NCBI RefSeq assembly: GCF_914484835.1
Contig: NZ_CAJZAR010000068.1
Span: 62,001-126,000, forward strand
Direction of reading: 5' to 3'
Source of the DNA: Paraburkholderia tropica
Lineage (GTDB): Bacteria > Pseudomonadota > Gammaproteobacteria > Burkholderiales > Burkholderiaceae
Length of the DNA stretch: 64,000 bases
The position numbers and the translations under genes are program-made. Numbering within the stretch: the first letter of the stretch is position 1; every line of letters begins with the position of its first letter. Under the pieces are notes generated by a model. The model did not search any database. It was not told the origin of the DNA and saw only the letters and a program-made list of their open reading frames with translations. Shown here one piece after another: positions 6,526-17,126 of the stretch.

Positions 6526-9489
6526 TTACTGCGGTTGAAGCCGTTCCGCGTGCTGCGCGCGCGCCGCTTGCAGCGCCTGCCTGAGCGCCGCGAGACGCTG
6601 AAAGTCGGGTGCGTTCGAGGTCAGATCCCAACCCGACGCATTCAAGCCCTCGATCAAGGCCGCCGCGCGCGTCGTCTCGCCCTTGTCCCGCTCATACGCC
6701 GCGAGATCCAGCGTGGCGCGCAGCGCCCACAGCGGCGCGCCATCCGCGTGCGCCATCGAGATCGCTTCGTCGAGCAGACGCCGCCCCGCTTCCTCGCGCC
6801 GCGCCGCGTCGTCGGGCGGCGTGCCGCGCTGCGCCGCCCGACGCAACTCCAGCCAGCCGCGCGCGCGCTGCAACTCGGGCGCGAAGTAACGTTCGCCATT
6901 CGCGCGCGCATTCACAAGCGCCTCGTCGAGCCGCGTGCGCGCTTCGTCGAAGCGGCCCGCGTGCGCGAGCGCCTGCGCGTGCAGCACGACGAACGGCGTG
7001 ACCACGCGCCGGAAGCCGCGCGATGCAAGACGCGGCAACGCGTTTTCCAGCCGTTCGAGCGCGACGTCGGCGTGGCCCGCGAGCATGTCGCGCTTCGCTG
7101 CCAGGCATTCGGCGTAATCGAGCCAGATGCCCAGCCGATGACTCGCCGACTGTGAACGCAGCAGCGACAGATAATTGGCCGCCGCCTGCTTCTCGCCGCA
7201 GTCGAGCGCAATCGGCACGGCCACGCAGGCCAGCACATGACTCAGCGACGGCTCCAGCGCATCGCCATGAATCAGGTCGAGCGTGCTCTCCACCAGTTGC
7301 ATCGCCTTCGCGGGCTGGCATTGCAGCAGCGCGATGCGCGCGAGCGTGCCGCGCGCGTAGATCAGCGGATACACCGTGAGCCAGCCGCGCGACGGCATCG
7401 TCGCGCCGAGCGTCGTGAAGGCTTCGACGGTGCGTTCGAGCCGTTCGCGCGCCTGATCGTGCTCGCCGAAACAGTGCAGCGAAATCGCGAGCGTCTGCTC
7501 CGCGAGCCAGCGCCGCCACGGCGAATCGCCACTCGCCACCGCCTGCTGAAAACGCGTGGCGTAACGCAGCGACGTGTGGATGTCGCCGCTCGATTGCATC
7601 GCGTTCCAGAGGCCCCAGAGCGCGTCGGCGGCAAAGTCGGCATCGTCGGCGGCGCGCGCGAGACGCAGCACGCGCTCCCACAACGCGACGGCCTGGCCCA
7701 TGTCGTCGCCCACGTGCAGCAGCGAGGTCGCGTAGGCGGCGCACAGCTTCATCTCGCAGACGACGTCGACGGAACCCGCCGGCAGCGCGTCGAGCACCGC
7801 GAGCGCGCGTTGCGCGCGCTGGCAGCACTCCTGCACGTGCGAAGTGCTGAGCAAGGTGCCGACGAGCGCGCCCGCGAGCGCCACGCCGAGCACCTTGTCG
7901 CCGTCGTCGGAGAAGGCCCAGTCGTAGGCGCTGCGTGCGTCGTCGAGCGAGAGACGCGTGCTCACATCGGCGCCATCGTGTTCCGGCTGCCCGACAAGCG
8001 GTCCGCTCTCTTCGATACGCTTGCGCATATAGCGCACGTGGCGCGTGGCGATGATCTGCGATTCGCCTTCGTCGCGCAGCTTTTCGAGCGCATAGGCGCG
8101 CGTGCTTTCGGTAAGCCGATAGACGGCGATCGCGCCGCGAAACTCCACATTGAGCAGCGACTTGGTCGCGAGTTCCGAGAGGCTCGACACGATCACCGCG
8201 ATCGACATGCCGGGCTCGGCCGTCACCGCGCAAACGGCCTCGAACGTGAAGGCGCCCGCAAAACAGCCCGCGCGGCGAAACAGAATGCGCGACGCGCCGT
8301 CGAGCAGCATGTAGCTCCACTCGAAGGTTGCGCGCAAGGTTTGGTGGCGCGGCAAGGTCGAGCGCAAGCCGCCCGTGAGCAGATTGAGGCGGTCGTCCAG
8401 GCGCGAGGCCACGCCTTCCACGCCGAGCGTGGCGACGCGCGCGGCGGCCAGTTCGATCGCGAGCGGCAGACCTTCGAGGCGGCGGCAGATTTCGGCGACC
8501 AACGCGATGCTCGCCTGATCGCGCGCGCAATCGGGCGCGAGCGCGCGGGCGCGGCACAGAAACAGCGCGACGGCGGAATGCGCGAGGATCGCCTCAGTGG
8601 ACACGCCGTTGGCGGGCACCGCGAGCGGTTCGAGGCGCAGCACGGATTCGGCCCAGATATGCAGCGGCTCGCGGCTCGTCACGAGCAGGCGTGCGCCATG
8701 ATGGCGCGCGACCAGCGTATCGACGAAACCGGCCACCACGTCGATCACATGCTCGGCGTTATCGAGCACGAGCAGACAATTCGACGCCGCCACGGCCTGG
8801 CAGATCGCGTCCTCGCGCGACACGCCCGGCTCGCCGGGCAGATCGAGCGCTTCAGCCAGCGCGGCAAGCACGGTCTCGCGCGAGCTGGCCTTGTTCAGTT
8901 CGACGAAGCAGACGGCGCGGCCCTGGCGGCGCTGCATTTCGCGCGCCGCGTGACGCGCGAGACAGGTCTTGCCGATGCCGCCCGCGCCCACCACCGTGGT
9001 CACCGGCACGTGCTCGAACTGCTCGACGATGCGCGCGATTTCGGCTTCGCGGCCGATCAGCGGCGCGGTGCGAAGCGGCGGCAACGAAGGCACGGAAGCC
9101 GCTTGCAGCTGCGAAGGCGACAGTGGCGGCTGTGGCGGCTGTGGCGGCTGTGGCGGCTGTAGCGTCGAAGGCGGCGCGCTATCACGCACGCTGTGATGCA
9201 CTTTCGGCACGACGAGCACATAGCCGCGCCCCGCCACCGTCTTGATGAGGTCGCGCTCGACGCCGAGCAGCTTGCGCAGCGCGGCCACGTGCACTTGCAG
9301 GCGGTTCTCTTCGACGATCGCGCCGGGCCACACGGCGTCCATGATCGCGTCCTTCGAGAGCATCGAGCCATTCGCGCGATACAGCACTTCAAGCACGTCG
9401 AATGCGCGCGCGCCGATGCGCATCACGAGCCCGTTGCGCCGGATCTCGCGTTGCTCGAAACTGACCCGCAATGTGCCAATCTGAATCAT
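6526..9489 (-). CDS. Large winged-helix / NTPase / TPR-like transcriptional regulator
   Basis: A 987-residue regulator. Residues 1-95 form an OmpR/PhoB-type winged helix (ends TVAGRGYVLVVP). A proline-rich linker with PPQ repeats follows (about 112-123). An NB-ARC/STAND-type NTPase has Walker A GAGGIGKT (168-175) and Walker B CLLVLDN (about 238-244). The long helical C-terminus resembles TPR-type repeats. Proteins of this layout act as large one-component switches in which nucleotide binding controls DNA binding. The ATG at 9489 is preferred because GGAG lies 6 bp upstream. It is divergent from the AraC gene. Confidence 0.88.
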   Translation of the reverse strand: MIQIGTLRVSFEQREIRRNGLVMRIGARAFDVLEVLYRANGSMLSKDAIMDAVWPGAIVEENRLQVHVAALRKLLGVERDLIKTVAGRGYVLVVPKVHHSVRDSAPPSTLQPPQPPQPPQPPLSPSQLQAASVPSLPPLRTAPLIGREAEIARIVEQFEHVPVTTVVGAGGIGKTCLARHAAREMQRRQGRAVCFVELNKASSRETVLAALAEALDLPGEPGVSREDAICQAVAASNCLLVLDNAEHVIDVVAGFVDTLVARHHGARLLVTSREPLHIWAESVLRLEPLAVPANGVSTEAILAHSAVALFLCRARALAPDCARDQASIALVAEICRRLEGLPLAIELAAARVATLGVEGVASRLDDRLNLLTGGLRSTLPRHQTLRATFEWSYMLLDGASRILFRRAGCFAGAFTFEAVCAVTAEPGMSIAVIVSSLSELATKSLLNVEFRGAIAVYRLTESTRAYALEKLRDEGESQIIATRHVRYMRKRIEESGPLVGQPEHDGADVSTRLSLDDARSAYDWAFSDDGDKVLGVALAGALVGTLLSTSHVQECCQRAQRALAVLDALPAGSVDVVCEMKLCAAYATSLLHVGDDMGQAVALWERVLRLARAADDADFAADALWGLWNAMQSSGDIHTSLRYATRFQQAVASGDSPWRRWLAEQTLAISLHCFGEHDQARERLERTVEAFTTLGATMPSRGWLTVYPLIYARGTLARIALLQCQPAKAMQLVESTLDLIHGDALEPSLSHVLACVAVPIALDCGEKQAAANYLSLLRSQSASHRLGIWLDYAECLAAKRDMLAGHADVALERLENALPRLASRGFRRVVTPFVVLHAQALAHAGRFDEARTRLDEALVNARANGERYFAPELQRARGWLELRRAAQRGTPPDDAARREEAGRRLLDEAISMAHADGAPLWALRATLDLAAYERDKGETTRAAALIEGLNASGWDLTSNAPDFQRLAALRQALQAARAQHAERLQPQ
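9124..9159. repeat. Four perfect tandem 9-bp repeats in a coding linker
   Basis: The unit tggcggctg occurs four times without gaps, encoding the PPQ repeat between the DNA-binding and NTPase domains on the minus strand. Because the unit is a multiple of three, copy-number change by slippage would alter linker length without breaking the frame. Confidence 0.85.
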
Positions 9490-9977
9490 GGTCATCTCCA
9501 GGACATATTTGCGTGTTTGCACGTGACCTGACACGCACCTGGTTGAACACCGTCATTCGAAACAGCGTGACCGCCCGGTTTCGAACCCAATATCGCGCCT
9601 CCTCTCATTGACCTTCGGCTGTCCCCTCTATTTCGTGCCGCGAAGTGTAATGATTGGCAATAAATCCGTCTTGAACAATAATTCGCGTTATGCGCGGCGA
9701 GGCGCGCCAAATGGGCCGCACGCATCGCGCGAGGCGATTATTTTTCAAGTCATTTCGGGTTCGAAATTGTTAGCAATCGGCAGCTGATTCACTGCCGAAC
9801 CGGCATTCAGCGGGCATTCGGCCGGCATTCAGACCGATAAGCGCAAGGCATGGCGCGCGTTGCCGCTGTTTCTGACCAATGGTATAAATGTCACCTCGAA
9901 TCTGGCGAACCGGTTACAGCGCAGTGTTGTCCGCGCCGTCCAATACATCCGGGCAATCCGGCACGAGGTCACCGTTC
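9490..9977. promoter_or_regulatory. Divergent regulatory region between winged-helix and AraC regulators
   Basis: A 488-bp stretch without a credible gene, AT-richer than its surroundings between about 9650 and 9790. It must carry promoters for both flanking regulators. Its main visible structure is the triple 11-bp repeat at 9800-9832. If the AraC gene starts at the earlier in-frame ATG (9888), the region is correspondingly shorter. Confidence 0.6.
9800..9832. repeat. Three tandem 11-bp direct repeats, operator-like
   Basis: Units ccggcattcag, cgggcattcgg and ccggcattcag are contiguous; the outer two are identical. An 11-bp period puts each unit on the same face of the helix. Tandem 11-bp repeats are the classic binding pattern of PhoB/OmpR-type winged-helix domains, the same fold as the N-terminus of the adjacent 987-residue regulator. 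Autoregulation by that protein is inferred. Confidence 0.7.
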
Positions 9978-10910
9978 ATGATTTCGCGAGTCATTTCCGC
10001 GCCGGTTGCGGCCACGCCCAAAGACAATCTGGGCTGTGTTTCCAGCAAATTGCGAAAAGATATCCATGTGGACAGCGGGGATATCACGTTCTATCGAAAA
10101 TGCATGGAAGAAGCGGATCTCAGCCGCGTGACCATGCCCGCCTGCGAACGCGGATTTTTGACGGGCATTTCATTAGGCCATGCGCACCGCCGGAAAATAT
10201 TTACGGGTGCACGCACGTTAGATCGGCATTTCGATACCGATTCGATCTATATCCGCGATTTTTCTGAAGATTATCAGGCGGATATGTATGGCAATTTCGA
10301 TTTCGTATTGATCGAATTGTCACGGCCCTTTCTGGACCGCCTCGCCGACGAGCAGGACCTGCCCGCCATCAGCGGCCTGACCTGCGACGTGCAGCAGAAG
10401 GATGCGGTGCTCGGCCATCTGGCCCGCGCGCTCGCCGCGAATCTGGAACTCGCGGGCTCGATCAATACCTTGTTCGTCGAGCAGATCGGTCTCGCGATCG
10501 GCTCGCATGTCGCGCGCCAGTACGGCAGTTTCAATGCCGCGAACGAACGCGCCAAGGGCGCGCTCTCGGCGGCCAACGAAGCACGCGCGAAGGAACTGCT
10601 GCTGGAGCGTTCGCGCGACGGCGTGTCGATTGCCGACATCGCGCGCGAGTGCAATCTGTCGCGCGGCTATTTCATCCGCGCATTTTCGAAGTCGACGGGG
10701 CGCACGCCCCATCAGTGGCTGCTAGAACAGCGCACCGACGAGGCGCGCCAGCTTGTCGAACGCACCGACATGACGCTCTCGGAGATCGCCGCGCAATGCG
10801 GTTTCGCCGATCAGAGTCACTTGAGCCGCGTGTTCCTCAAACTGGTGGGCGTGTCGCCAGGCGCCTGGCGGCGGCACGCCCTGCGCGCCGCACTGTCTCG
10901 ACAGGATTAA
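9978..10910 (+). CDS. AraC-family transcriptional regulator
   Basis: About 310 residues. The C-terminal third carries the two AraC helix-turn-helices: SIADIARECNLSRGYFIRAF followed by TGRTPHQWLLEQR, and LSEIAAQCGFADQSHLSRVF followed by VGVSPGAWRRH. The N-terminal half is a poorly conserved sensor domain. The start is uncertain: ATG at 9978 is chosen, but 9888 is also in frame and neither has a strong ribosome site. Base composition changes near 10320: the sensor half is clearly AT-richer than the HTH half. The stop overlaps the convergent outer-membrane-factor gene by 4 bp. Confidence 0.85.
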   Translation: MISRVISAPVAATPKDNLGCVSSKLRKDIHVDSGDITFYRKCMEEADLSRVTMPACERGFLTGISLGHAHRRKIFTGARTLDRHFDTDSIYIRDFSEDYQADMYGNFDFVLIELSRPFLDRLADEQDLPAISGLTCDVQQKDAVLGHLARALAANLELAGSINTLFVEQIGLAIGSHVARQYGSFNAANERAKGALSAANEARAKELLLERSRDGVSIADIARECNLSRGYFIRAFSKSTGRTPHQWLLEQRTDEARQLVERTDMTLSEIAAQCGFADQSHLSRVFLKLVGVSPGAWRRHALRAALSRQD

Positions 10911-12433
10911 CGCACCGCGGTCGCGGCGCTCGCCGGCACGGCCGCGCGCGACGTTTCCATCGCCGTGCGGTCCGAATCGGCGTTGCGCGGTGCGTCGCCG
11001 GTCTGTGCGACCCAGCCGCCGCCCAGATACTGGTAGAGATCCACGAGATTCGTGAGACGGCTCAGATTCGCGCTGATCAGCGATTGCTGCGCGGAATACA
11101 GATCGGTCTGCGCGCTCAGCACCGAGAGGTAGCTGTCCACGCCGTTGCGATAACGCAGATCCGAAAGCGTGTAGCGGCGCTGCTCGCTTTCGGTGTACGC
11201 GCGCAGATCGCTGATCTGCGAGTCGTAGGTGCCGCGCGCGGCGAGACCGTCCGCCACTTCGCGGAACGCCGTCTGAATCGCCTTCTCGTACGACGCCACG
11301 TCCTCGTCTTTTTCGAGCTTCGCCACGTCGAGGCTGGCCTTGTTCGCGCCGCCCTCGAAAATCGGCATCGTGATCGTCGGACCGAAATCCCACGCGAGTT
11401 GACCCGGCTTGAACAGCGAGCCGAGGCTCGCGCTCGCATAGCCGAACTGGCCCGTCAGGCTGATGCTCGGGAAGAACGCCGCGCGCGCCGCGCCGATATT
11501 GGCGTTGGCGGCCTTGAGCGTTTCCTCGGCTTCGAGAATGTCGGGACGGCGCGTGAGCAGATCGCTGGGCAGGCCCGCCGGAATATCGGCGAGCAGCTCC
11601 TGCGAATCGAGCGGCAAGCCCTCGGGCAGATCGGCGGGCAACGGCGCGCCCACCAGCAGCACGAGCGCGTTTTCGGCCTGCGCGCGCAGACGCACTTCGC
11701 TCTCGTAGTTCGCGTGCGCCTGCTGCACCACGCCCGCTGCTTCACGCAGATCGAGTTCCGAGCCGGTGCCGGTGTCGAATTCCGTCTTCGTCAGTTCGTA
11801 CGATTTCTGCGCGGCGTCGAGCGTCTCCTGCGTGACCTTCATCGTGTCGTCGTAGGCGAGCATCGTCAGGTACTGGTCGGCGACTTCGGAGATCAGCGTG
11901 AGCTCCGCCGCCTTGCGCGCCTGCGCCGTCGACAGATAGGTGTGCAGCGCCTCGTTCGAGAGGCTGCGCACCTTGCCGAAGAAGTCGAGTTCCCACGACG
12001 CGCCCGCAGCCGCGTCGTAGTCGCTCGCGACCGTCGCGCGGCCCACGTACGAGAGGTCGGCCGGCGTGCGCGTGCGCGTGCCGGTGCCGGTCACGGAAAC
12101 CGTCGGCATCAGGTTGGCGCGCTCGATGCGGTACTGCGCGCGCGCCTGCGCCACCTTGAGCACGGAGACACGCAGATCGCGGTTGTTCTGCAACGCCAGC
12201 TCGATGAGCTTTTGCAGGCGCGGGTCCTTGAAGAAGTCGCGCCAGCCGATATCGGCGGCCGAGTGACCTTGCGCGCTGCGCGCGCCGGCACCCGGCTGGC
12301 TTTCATAAGCCGGACCCGTGGGATAGGCCGCCGAAACCGGCGCGGCCGGTTGCGTGTAGTGCGGCTCCAGCGTGCAGGCGGCGCTGAGGAACGCCGCCGC
12401 CACGCCGAGCGCGGTCAGCGAGAGCTTATTCAT
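10907..12433 (-). CDS. Outer-membrane efflux lipoprotein (NodT/TolC-like) of RND system
   Basis: A 508-residue outer-membrane channel of the NodT lipoprotein group. The signal peptide ends at a lipobox with C20 ([11 protein letters not shown]), and the two repeated helical halves of the family follow (for example the [17 protein letters not shown] and [18 protein letters not shown] regions). It would form the outer-membrane duct of the tripartite pump. Its ATG overlaps the stop of the RND gene by 8 bp (ATGAATAA), suggesting translational coupling. The frame extends upstream to 12520, but only the start at 12433 yields a signal peptide. Confidence 0.92.
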   Translation of the reverse strand: MNKLSLTALGVAAAFLSAACTLEPHYTQPAAPVSAAYPTGPAYESQPGAGARSAQGHSAADIGWRDFFKDPRLQKLIELALQNNRDLRVSVLKVAQARAQYRIERANLMPTVSVTGTGTRTRTPADLSYVGRATVASDYDAAAGASWELDFFGKVRSLSNEALHTYLSTAQARKAAELTLISEVADQYLTMLAYDDTMKVTQETLDAAQKSYELTKTEFDTGTGSELDLREAAGVVQQAHANYESEVRLRAQAENALVLLVGAPLPADLPEGLPLDSQELLADIPAGLPSDLLTRRPDILEAEETLKAANANIGAARAAFFPSISLTGQFGYASASLGSLFKPGQLAWDFGPTITMPIFEGGANKASLDVAKLEKDEDVASYEKAIQTAFREVADGLAARGTYDSQISDLRAYTESEQRRYTLSDLRYRNGVDSYLSVLSAQTDLYSAQQSLISANLSRLTNLVDLYQYLGGGWVAQTGDAPRNADSDRTAMETSRAAVPASAATAVR

Positions 12434-15400
12434 CGTGGCTCTCCTGCGTGCCGTGGGCCGCATCGGTGCCGCTCTGCGCGTTGTCTTCGGAGCGGCTGAA
12501 TTTCGATCGAATGACCACATAGAACATCGGAATCATGAAAATGGCGAGGAACGTGGCCGTGAACATGCCGCCGATCACGCCGGTGCCGATCGCGTGCTGG
12601 CTCGCCGAACCCGCGCCGTTGCTGATCGACAGCGGCAGCACGCCGAGCACGAAGGCCATCGACGTCATCAGGATCGGGCGCAGACGCAGGCGTGCAGCTT
12701 CCAGCGCCGCCGCGACCGCGGTCATGCCGTGCTGCTCCTGCAGTTCGCGCGCGAACTCCACGATCAGAATGGCGTTCTTCGCCGAGAGACCCACGGTGGT
12801 CAACAGCCCCACCTGGAAGAACACGTCGTTTTCGAGGCCGCGCAGCGTCACCGCGAGCAGTGCGCCGATCACGCCGAGCGGCACCACCAGAATCACCGCG
12901 AACGGAATCGACCAGCTTTCATACAGCGCCGCGAGACACAGGAACACCACGATGATCGAGATCGCGTAGAGCAGCGGCGCCTGCGAACCCGATTGCAGTT
13001 CCTGGAACGAGAGACCCGTCCACGAATAGCCGATGCCTGCCGGCAGCTTCGCCGCCAGTTGCTCCATCGCGCTCATCGCCTGGCCCGTCGACTTGCCTGC
13101 CGCCGCCTGGCCCTGGATTTCGAGCGACGAAATCCCGTTGTAGCGTTCGAGCTTCGGCGAGCCGAAAGTCCACTTGCCTGTGGCGAACGAGGTGAACGGC
13201 ACCATCGTGCCGCTCGTGCCGCGCACGTACCACTTGGCCAGATCGTCCGGGTTCATGCGGAACGGACCGTCGGCCTGCACGTAGACGCGCTTGATCCGGC
13301 CATCGGTGTCGAGGAAGTTGTTGATGTACTTCGAGCCCCACGCGATCGAGAACGTATCGTCGATGTCGGCGGCGGCGACACCCATCGCCTGGGCCTTCTC
13401 GCGATCGATATCGACCTTGTATTGCGGCGTGTCGTTCAGGCCGTTCGGACGCACGAGCGCAAGGTTCGGATCCTTCGCGGCCATACCGAGCAGTTGATTG
13501 CGCGCGGCCATCAGCTTCTCGTGACCGAGCGAAGCGTTGTCGGTCAGTTCGAAGTCGAAGCCCGATGCGGTGCCGAGTTCAGGAATCGAAGGCGGATTGA
13601 TCGGGATGATCATCGCGTCCTTGTCGCCCGCGAAGTGCGCGAACACGCGGCCCACCAGCGCCTGCACCTTCTCGTTCGACGCGCGGCGCTTCTCGAAGTC
13701 CTTCATCTGCACGAACACCATGCCGGAGTTCTGGCCACGGCCCGCGAAGTTGAAGCCGTTCACCGTGAACACCGACTCGACGATGTTCTTCTCGTCGGTC
13801 AGCAGATAGTCGGTGACCGCCTTGAGCGAGCGCGCCGTGGTTTCCTGGGTCGAGCCCGGCGGCGTCTGCACCTGCACGTACATCGTGCCCTGGTCTTCAT
13901 CCGGCAGGAACGACTTCGGCAGACGCACGAACAGGAAGCCCACCGCGACGATCACGCCGAGATAGATCACGAACCAGCGCGACGAACGGCGAATGACATG
14001 CTGCACGCCGCTGTGATACTTGTCGCGGCTCTTGTCGAAGTTGCGGTTGAACCAGCCGAAGAAGCCCTTCTTCTCTTCGTGATGGCCCTGCGGAATCGGC
14101 TTGAGAATGGTCGCGCACAGTGCGGGCGTGAGAATCAGCGCGCAGAGCACCGAGAGCACCATCGCGGCCACGATCGTCAGCGAGAACTGACGATAGATCG
14201 CGCCCACCGAGCCGCCCGAGAACGCCACCGGCACGAACACGGCCGAGAGCACGAGCGCCACGCCCACGAGTGCGCCGGTGATCTGGCCCATCGCCTTGCG
14301 CGTGGCTTCCTTCGGCGGCAAGCCTTCTTCCGCCATCACGCGCTCGACGTTTTCGACCACCACGATCGCATCGTCCACGAGCAGGCCGATTGCAAGCACG
14401 AGCCCGAACATCGAGAGCGTGTTGATCGAGAAGCCCGCCGCCGACATCACCGCGAACGTGCCCAGCAGCACCACGGGCACCGCGATCGTCGGGATCAGCG
14501 TGGCGCGCAGGTTCTGCAGGAACAGATACATCACGAGGAACACCAGCACGATGCCTTCGAGCAGCGTCTTGACCACTTCCTCGATCGACAGACGCACGAA
14601 CGGCGTGGTGTCGTACGGATACTTCACGACGAGGCCGTGCGGGAAGTTCTTCGACAGTTCCGCGAGCTTCGCGCGAACGAGTTGCTCGGTTTGCAGCGCG
14701 TTCGCGCCGGTCGCGAGCTGAATGCCGAAGCCCGCCGCGGGCGCACCGTTGTACTTGGTGTCGAAGTTGTAGTTTTCGCCGCCCAGTTCGATACGCGCCA
14801 CATCGCGCAGACGCACCTGCGAACCGTCCTGGTTCACCTTGAGCAGCACGTTGCCGAATTCTTCAGGTGTCCGGAGGAACGAGGCTTCCGTGATGGTCGC
14901 CTGCATCGCCTGGCCCTTCACGGACGGCGTGCCGCCGATCGAACCGGCCGCCACCTGCACGTTCTGGTTCGTGATGGCCGTTTCCACGTCCACCGGCGTC
15001 AGCGCGTACTGGTTGAGCTTGTCGGCGTTGAGCCACACACGCATCGAGAACTGCGTGCCGAACAGCGTGACCGTGCCGACGCCGTCGACGCGGCTCAGCG
15101 GATCTTCGATGTGCGACGCCACGTAGTTCGAGAGGTCGTAGCGGTCCATGCTGCCGTCTTGCGAGACGAACGCCATCACCATCAGGAAGCTGTTGCTGGA
15201 CTTCGTGACCTTGATGCCCGCTTCCTGCACGACGGTCGGCAGCACGGGCGTGGCGAGTTGCAGCTTGTTCTGCACCTGCACCTGCGCGATGTCGGGATTC
15301 GTGCCCGCCGCGAAGGTCAGCGTGATGGTGGCCGCGCCCGAGTCGTCCGACGTCGACGACATGTACAGCAGATGGTCGAGGCCGCTCATCTGCTGCTCGA

Positions 15401-15593
15401 TCACCTGGGTCACGGTGTCTTCGACGGTCTTGGCCGACGCGCCCGCGTAACTCGCGCTGATCTGGATGGAAGGCGGCGCGATGGTCGGATACTGCGCCAC
15501 CGGCAAGGAGAAGATGGAGGCCACCCCCGCCATCATCAGGATGATCGCGATCACCCAGGCGAAGATGGGCCTGTCAATAAAAAATCGAGCCAT
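12426..15593 (-). CDS. RND (HAE1 family) multidrug efflux permease
   Basis: A 1055-residue inner-membrane proton-driven efflux pump of the AcrB/AmrB type. It begins with the family signature [19 protein letters not shown], has the TM4 proton-relay aspartates in [20 protein letters not shown], and shows the duplicated six-helix blocks separated by large periplasmic loops. Length matches the family. It sits between the adaptor and the outer-membrane channel genes, giving a complete tripartite system; likely substrates are hydrophobic drugs, dyes or solvents, but specificity cannot be read from the sequence. Confidence 0.96.
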   Translation of the reverse strand: MARFFIDRPIFAWVIAIILMMAGVASIFSLPVAQYPTIAPPSIQISASYAGASAKTVEDTVTQVIEQQMSGLDHLLYMSSTSDDSGAATITLTFAAGTNPDIAQVQVQNKLQLATPVLPTVVQEAGIKVTKSSNSFLMVMAFVSQDGSMDRYDLSNYVASHIEDPLSRVDGVGTVTLFGTQFSMRVWLNADKLNQYALTPVDVETAITNQNVQVAAGSIGGTPSVKGQAMQATITEASFLRTPEEFGNVLLKVNQDGSQVRLRDVARIELGGENYNFDTKYNGAPAAGFGIQLATGANALQTEQLVRAKLAELSKNFPHGLVVKYPYDTTPFVRLSIEEVVKTLLEGIVLVFLVMYLFLQNLRATLIPTIAVPVVLLGTFAVMSAAGFSINTLSMFGLVLAIGLLVDDAIVVVENVERVMAEEGLPPKEATRKAMGQITGALVGVALVLSAVFVPVAFSGGSVGAIYRQFSLTIVAAMVLSVLCALILTPALCATILKPIPQGHHEEKKGFFGWFNRNFDKSRDKYHSGVQHVIRRSSRWFVIYLGVIVAVGFLFVRLPKSFLPDEDQGTMYVQVQTPPGSTQETTARSLKAVTDYLLTDEKNIVESVFTVNGFNFAGRGQNSGMVFVQMKDFEKRRASNEKVQALVGRVFAHFAGDKDAMIIPINPPSIPELGTASGFDFELTDNASLGHEKLMAARNQLLGMAAKDPNLALVRPNGLNDTPQYKVDIDREKAQAMGVAAADIDDTFSIAWGSKYINNFLDTDGRIKRVYVQADGPFRMNPDDLAKWYVRGTSGTMVPFTSFATGKWTFGSPKLERYNGISSLEIQGQAAAGKSTGQAMSAMEQLAAKLPAGIGYSWTGLSFQELQSGSQAPLLYAISIIVVFLCLAALYESWSIPFAVILVVPLGVIGALLAVTLRGLENDVFFQVGLLTTVGLSAKNAILIVEFARELQEQHGMTAVAAALEAARLRLRPILMTSMAFVLGVLPLSISNGAGSASQHAIGTGVIGGMFTATFLAIFMIPMFYVVIRSKFSRSEDNAQSGTDAAHGTQESHDE

Positions 15594-15606
15594 TTAACGC
15601 GTCACC

Positions 15607-16857
15607 TCACACTGCGCCAGCGGACGCCGCGGCGGGCGAGGAAGCGGAAGCGGCCGCAGCCGCATCCGTTGCTGATACCGGCGTTGCGCCCTGATCGACG
15701 GCGTGCACGGTCTCGCCCGGCTGCACCTTCATGCCGCCCGAGATCACCACGCGGTCGCCCACGTCGAGACCCTTCTCGATGATCCAGTTGTTGTTCGTCA
15801 CGCCGCCCGTGGTGAGCTGGCGCAGTTCGACCTGGTCCTTCGCGTTGACGACGAGCGCGGTCGGGTTGCCCTTCTGGTCGTGCTGAACGGCGGCTTCGGG
15901 CAGCAGCACGGCCTGCTCGTTGTAGCCTTCGTCGATACGCGCGCGCACATACATGCCCGGCAGCAGCACGTCGTGCGGATTGTCGAAGGTCGCGCGCACG
16001 GTGACCGAGCCGGTCGTCTGATCGACGGTGACGTCGGAGAATTCGAGGTGGCCCGTGCCCTTGTACGGCTGGCCGTCTTCGAGCGTCAGCTGCACCTTCG
16101 CGGCGTGCGGGCCGGTCAGCGTGACCTTGCCGTCGGCGGCGGCGCGGCGCAGCTTCAGACCGTCGACGCTCGATTGCGTGAGGTCCACGTACACCGGGTC
16201 CATCTGCTGCACGGTGGCGAGTTCGGTCGCGCCGCTCGACTGTACGTACGCGCCCGGCGTCACCGACGACTTGCCGATGCGGCCCGTGATCGGCGAATAG
16301 ACCGTCGTGTAGCTCAGGTTGATCTTCGCGGTTTCCACGCTCGCGGCGTCGGCTTCGACATCGGCTTGCGCTTCGTCGGTGGCGGCCACGGCGTTGTCGT
16401 AGTCCTGCTTGCTGACCGCGTTGGCCGCGACCAGCACCTTATAGCGGTCCGATTGCGCCTTCGCGGCGATCAGCGTCGCGCGCGCTTTCGCGAGCGCGGC
16501 CTTGGCGTTGTCGAGCGTCGCCACATAGGGCGCCGGATCGATCTGATAGAGCAACTGCCCGGCCTTCACTTCGCTGCCTTCGACGAAGGTGCGCTTGAGC
16601 ACGATGCCGGTCGCGCGCGCCTGCACCTCGGCGACGAGATGCGCGCTCACGCGGCCCGGCAGATCGACGGTCACGGGCACGGCAGTGGTCTGCACGCGCA
16701 TGACGTTGACTTCCGGCGTGGCGGCGGCGGTGTGTTGCGGTTTGTCCGAGCAGCCTGCAAGGCCGATGGCGGCGCAAATCACCGCGCAGTGCGCGGCGAG
16801 CGTACGGAGTGACGGCGTTCCCGGTGTGATGGCGTAATTTCCTGAGTGTCTTGTCAT
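15607..16857 (-). CDS. RND periplasmic adaptor (membrane fusion) lipoprotein
   Basis: A 416-residue AcrA/AmrA-type adaptor. The lipobox cysteine is C36 (IGLAGCSDKPQ). The lipoyl halves flank a helical hairpin (YVATLDNAKAALAKARATL and onward), followed by the beta-barrel (SYTTVYSPITGRIGKS) and membrane-proximal domains. It links the RND pump to the outer-membrane channel. The gene is 13 bp upstream of the pump gene and is first in the operon. Transcription starts in the region shared with the divergent TetR gene. The C-terminal 30 residues are a low-complexity Ala/Ser tail. Confidence 0.94.
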   Translation of the reverse strand: MTRHSGNYAITPGTPSLRTLAAHCAVICAAIGLAGCSDKPQHTAAATPEVNVMRVQTTAVPVTVDLPGRVSAHLVAEVQARATGIVLKRTFVEGSEVKAGQLLYQIDPAPYVATLDNAKAALAKARATLIAAKAQSDRYKVLVAANAVSKQDYDNAVAATDEAQADVEADAASVETAKINLSYTTVYSPITGRIGKSSVTPGAYVQSSGATELATVQQMDPVYVDLTQSSVDGLKLRRAAADGKVTLTGPHAAKVQLTLEDGQPYKGTGHLEFSDVTVDQTTGSVTVRATFDNPHDVLLPGMYVRARIDEGYNEQAVLLPEAAVQHDQKGNPTALVVNAKDQVELRQLTTGGVTNNNWIIEKGLDVGDRVVISGGMKVQPGETVHAVDQGATPVSATDAAAAASASSPAAASAGAV

Positions 16858-16953
16858 ATTCGCTAGAGGCGCGCCGGGCCCCTGCCCGGCTAACTTACCA
16901 ATCCCTTAACCATTGCTTCACGCGGAGGTTACGCAAACTACACATACGCCGCG

Positions 16954-16975
16954 TTACGTAAAAAACGCTCCGTAA
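16954..16975. promoter_or_regulatory. Candidate TetR operator in efflux/TetR intergenic region
   Basis: TTACG (16954-16958) and CGTAA (16971-16975) form an inverted repeat with a 12-bp spacer. A related TTACGCAA lies 25 bp upstream (16929-16936). The location between divergent tetR and efflux promoters is where AcrR/AmrR-type repressors bind. The assignment is positional and not proven. Confidence 0.4.
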
Positions 16976-17126
16976 GATTCACTAAGCAAACGCGGCGCGA
17001 GCGTTGATAAGATCGGCGCGAGTCGATGTTCCACTCGCGTTCGCGCACCGTTTCGTCACGTCGTCGCGTGGTGGGGCCGGATGCCATGACGGTGTGGGAC
17101 GCACGGAATTTGAAGGGCCGAGTGAT

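Noticed and set aside
7237-9162. 641-residue open frame antisense to the winged-helix/NTPase regulator
   Set aside because: Arg/Ala-rich shadow frame. The other strand has clear Walker motifs and a winged helix.
9800-9832. Possible CRISPR or transposon repeat
   Set aside because: Units are 11 bp with no spacers, no cas gene and no terminal inverted repeats; the same holds for the other short tandem arrays.
12372-15782. 1136-residue open frame antisense to the RND pump gene
   Set aside because: It is a shadow of high-GC coding DNA: low complexity, His/Arg-rich, no ribosome site, and no family resemblance, while the opposite strand encodes an unmistakable RND pump.
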